NCBI RefSeq assembly: GCF_040712075.1 | Contig: NZ_JBFCVL010000001.1 | Coordinates: forward strand, 131,501-195,500 | From: Fodinicurvata sp. EGI_FJ10296 | Lineage (GTDB): Bacteria > Pseudomonadota > Alphaproteobacteria > DSM-16000 > Inquilinaceae | Length of the DNA stretch: 64,000 bases | Direction: 5' to 3' | In this document: positions 62,250 to 64,000 of the stretch, piece after piece | Layout of the letters: each line of letters begins with the position of its first letter | Position numbering within the stretch: the stretch's first letter is position 1 | The notes under the pieces: generated by a model | Database searches by the model: none | Told to the model about the DNA's origin: nothing | The model's input: only the letters and a program-made list of their open reading frames with translations | Position numbers and translations under genes: made by a program

Positions 62250-63737
62250 ATGCCCTCACTGACTGCCTATCGCGACCAATGGTTCGGCAATATTCGCGGC
62301 GATCTGCTCGCCGGACTCGTCGTTGCCCTTGCCCTCATTCCCGAGGCAATTGCCTTTTCGATCATCGCCGGCGTCGATCCCAAGGTCGGCCTTTACGCGT
62401 CGTTCTCGATTTCGGTGCTGATTGCCTTCGTCGGCGGCCGCCCGGGCATGATTTCCGCCGCGACGGCCGCCACTGCCGTCCTGATGGTGACGCTCGTCCG
62501 CGATCACGGGCTGGAATATCTGCTGGCCGCGACGGTACTGGCGGGCCTGCTGCAGATGGCGGCCGGTGCCCTGAAGCTTGGCTATGTCATGCGTTTCGTC
62601 TCGCGGTCGGTCATGACCGGCTTCGTGAACGCGCTGGCGATCCTGATCTTCATCGCGCAGATCCCCGAACTGGTCGGCGTCCCCTGGCTGACCTATGTCA
62701 TGGTCGCGGCCGGTCTCGGCATCATCTATCTGTTGCCCTATGTGACCCGCGTGGTCCCCGCACCGCTGGTCTGCATCGTCGTGCTGACTGGTGCGGCGAT
62801 GCTGTTCGGTTTCGACAATTTGCGAACCGTGGGCGACATGGGCGAACTGCCGTCGACTCTGCCGGTGTTCCTGATACCGCAGATTCCGCTGACCTTCGAA
62901 ACGCTGATGATCATACTGCCCTATTCCGCCGCCGTCGCGGTGGTGGGGCTGCTGGAATCGCTGATGACGGCACAGATCGTCGACGACCTGACCGACACGC
63001 CGTCGAACCGCAATCAGGAATGCGTCGGTCAGGGCATCGCCAACACCGCGACCGGCTTTATCGGCGGCATGGCCGGCTGCGCCATGATCGGCCAGTCGAT
63101 CATCAACGTGAAATCGGGTGGTCGTGGCCGGCTGTCGTCCTTTGCCGCCGGCGTCTACCTGCTGTTCATGATCCTGGTTCTGGGCGATCTGGTCACGCAG
63201 ATCCCGATGGCGGCGCTGGTCGCGATCATGATCATGGTGTCGATCGGCACCTTTTCATGGTCATCGATCAAGAACCTCAAGGATCATCCGCGGTCCTCGT
63301 CGATCGTGATGCTGGCCACCGTCGTCACGGTGGTGGTCACCCACAACCTGGCGATCGGTGTTCTGACCGGGGTGCTGCTGTCGGGACTGTTCTTCGCCTG
63401 GAAGATCGCGCAGCTTTTCCGCATTTCCTCGACCCTGAGTGCTGACGGTCGGCACCGGACCTATACCATCGAGGGCCAGCTGTTCTTCGCCTCGGCTGAA
63501 GATTTCATGGCCGGTTTCGATTTCAGGGAATCGCTTGAGAACGTCACCATCGACCTCAGCCGGGCGCATATCTGGGACATTTCCAGTGTCGCTGCCCTGG
63601 ATATGGCGATCCTGAAATTCAGACGCGATGGGGCCGAGGTCGATATCGTCGGGCTCAACAAGGCCAGCGAGACAATCGTCGACCGGCTTGCTATACACGA
63701 TCAACCCGGCGCGCTGGAAAAGCTGACGGGCCATTGA
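62250..63737 (+). CDS. SulP-family anion transporter with C-terminal STAS domain
   Basis: A 495-residue inner-membrane transporter for sulfate, bicarbonate or another anion. The start at 62250 ([20 protein letters not shown]) is standard for the family. Signatures seen are [20 protein letters not shown], a [11 protein letters not shown] motif and [20 protein letters not shown] short STAS domain follows ([36 protein letters not shown]). A universal stress protein gene follows 76 bp downstream, a common pairing. Confidence 0.94.
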   Translation: MPSLTAYRDQWFGNIRGDLLAGLVVALALIPEAIAFSIIAGVDPKVGLYASFSISVLIAFVGGRPGMISAATAATAVLMVTLVRDHGLEYLLAATVLAGLLQMAAGALKLGYVMRFVSRSVMTGFVNALAILIFIAQIPELVGVPWLTYVMVAAGLGIIYLLPYVTRVVPAPLVCIVVLTGAAMLFGFDNLRTVGDMGELPSTLPVFLIPQIPLTFETLMIILPYSAAVAVVGLLESLMTAQIVDDLTDTPSNRNQECVGQGIANTATGFIGGMAGCAMIGQSIINVKSGGRGRLSSFAAGVYLLFMILVLGDLVTQIPMAALVAIMIMVSIGTFSWSSIKNLKDHPRSSSIVMLATVVTVVVTHNLAIGVLTGVLLSGLFFAWKIAQLFRISSTLSADGRHRTYTIEGQLFFASAEDFMAGFDFRESLENVTIDLSRAHIWDISSVAALDMAILKFRRDGAEVDIVGLNKASETIVDRLAIHDQPGALEKLTGH

Positions 63738-63813
63738 TGCATAACACGGGCGCGGGCCGGGAGTTTTCCCGCCCGCCGCATCGCCGCCGCGCTGCGATGC
63801 CGGGAGGACACGA

Positions 63814-64000
63814 ATGACCGACAAGATTATCGCCCTGGTGGACGGCTCCATCTATTCAAAGAGCGTTTGCGAAAACGCCGCCTGGATCGCCGGGCGCACT
63901 GACGCGGCGATCGAGCTGTTTCATGTTCTTGGCCGCCGCGAAGCCGCTGGCGCATCCGACCTTTCCGGGTCGATCGCGTTGGGCGCGCGCACGGCGCTGC
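63814..64000 (+). CDS. Universal stress protein (UspA family), 5' part
   Basis: The gene starts at 63814 after CGGGAGGA and runs off the window end with 62 codons visible. MTDKIIALVDGSIYSKSVCE matches the N-terminal strand and helix of the Usp fold (the VDGS turn). The rest cannot be judged. It is on the same strand as the SulP transporter and probably co-transcribed. Confidence 0.85.
   Translation, partial: MTDKIIALVDGSIYSKSVCENAAWIAGRTDAAIELFHVLGRREAAGASDLSGSIALGARTAL

Overview
The window is high-GC bacterial DNA with the gene families of a free-living alphaproteobacterium (TRAP and ABC importers, SapC, IalB, a BTLCP-type periplasmic protease, SorC and LysR regulators). I cannot name the genus. 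No rRNA, tRNA or CRISPR array is visible. Most of it reads as an accessory and catabolic region.

Layout. 0-7.5 kb: a methylthioribose (MTR) salvage locus, with a ribose-type ABC importer divergent from mtnK-mtnA and a convergent SorC-family regulator. 7.6-8.3 kb: a LapG-like BTLCP protease. 8.7-17.8 kb: a lower-GC island with NodB deacetylase, carrier protein, formyltransferase, methyltransferase, GNAT, adenylation enzyme and a large GT-B-like protein, probably for decorating a surface glycan. 17.8-27.6 kb: ialB-like, sapC-like and a two-partner secretion pair (2198-aa adhesin plus its outer-membrane pore). 27.9-29.8 kb: a membrane protein whose HD-GYP domain has lost most metal ligands. 30-32.3 kb: a ribbon-helix-helix protein, an IS5-type element, a GFA enzyme and a flavodoxin-like protein. 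32.4-41.6 kb: a LysR regulator followed by a TRAP importer, DHDPS-family aldolase, cytoplasmic Mo-bisMGD reductase, SDR and DadA-like dehydrogenase. 41.8-44.4 kb: an MFS exporter, higBA and a broken rhuM. 44.4-47.2 kb: a pyrimidine ABC importer behind a TPP riboswitch. 47.5-61 kb: a peptide-type ABC importer with an AroM protein, a toxin-antitoxin block, an AroM-LuxR fusion regulator, and DUF917 plus hydantoinase genes. 61-64 kb: GFA, a repeat-rich gap, a SulP transporter and the start of a universal stress protein gene.

Two candidate undescribed systems stand out. First, the AroM protein and the AroM-LuxR fusion are paralogues. The enzyme-like copy keeps two cysteines that the fusion has replaced, and a near-identical dyad lies upstream of both the aroM-importer operon and the DUF917-hydantoinase operon. 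This suggests a regulon whose sensor derives from a racemase-like enzyme. Second, a two-partner adhesin with a TAAG tetrapeptide near its C terminus, a LapG-like protease with all catalytic residues, and a degenerate HD-GYP membrane protein bracket the glycan island. They could form a c-di-GMP-controlled adhesin-release system without LapD.
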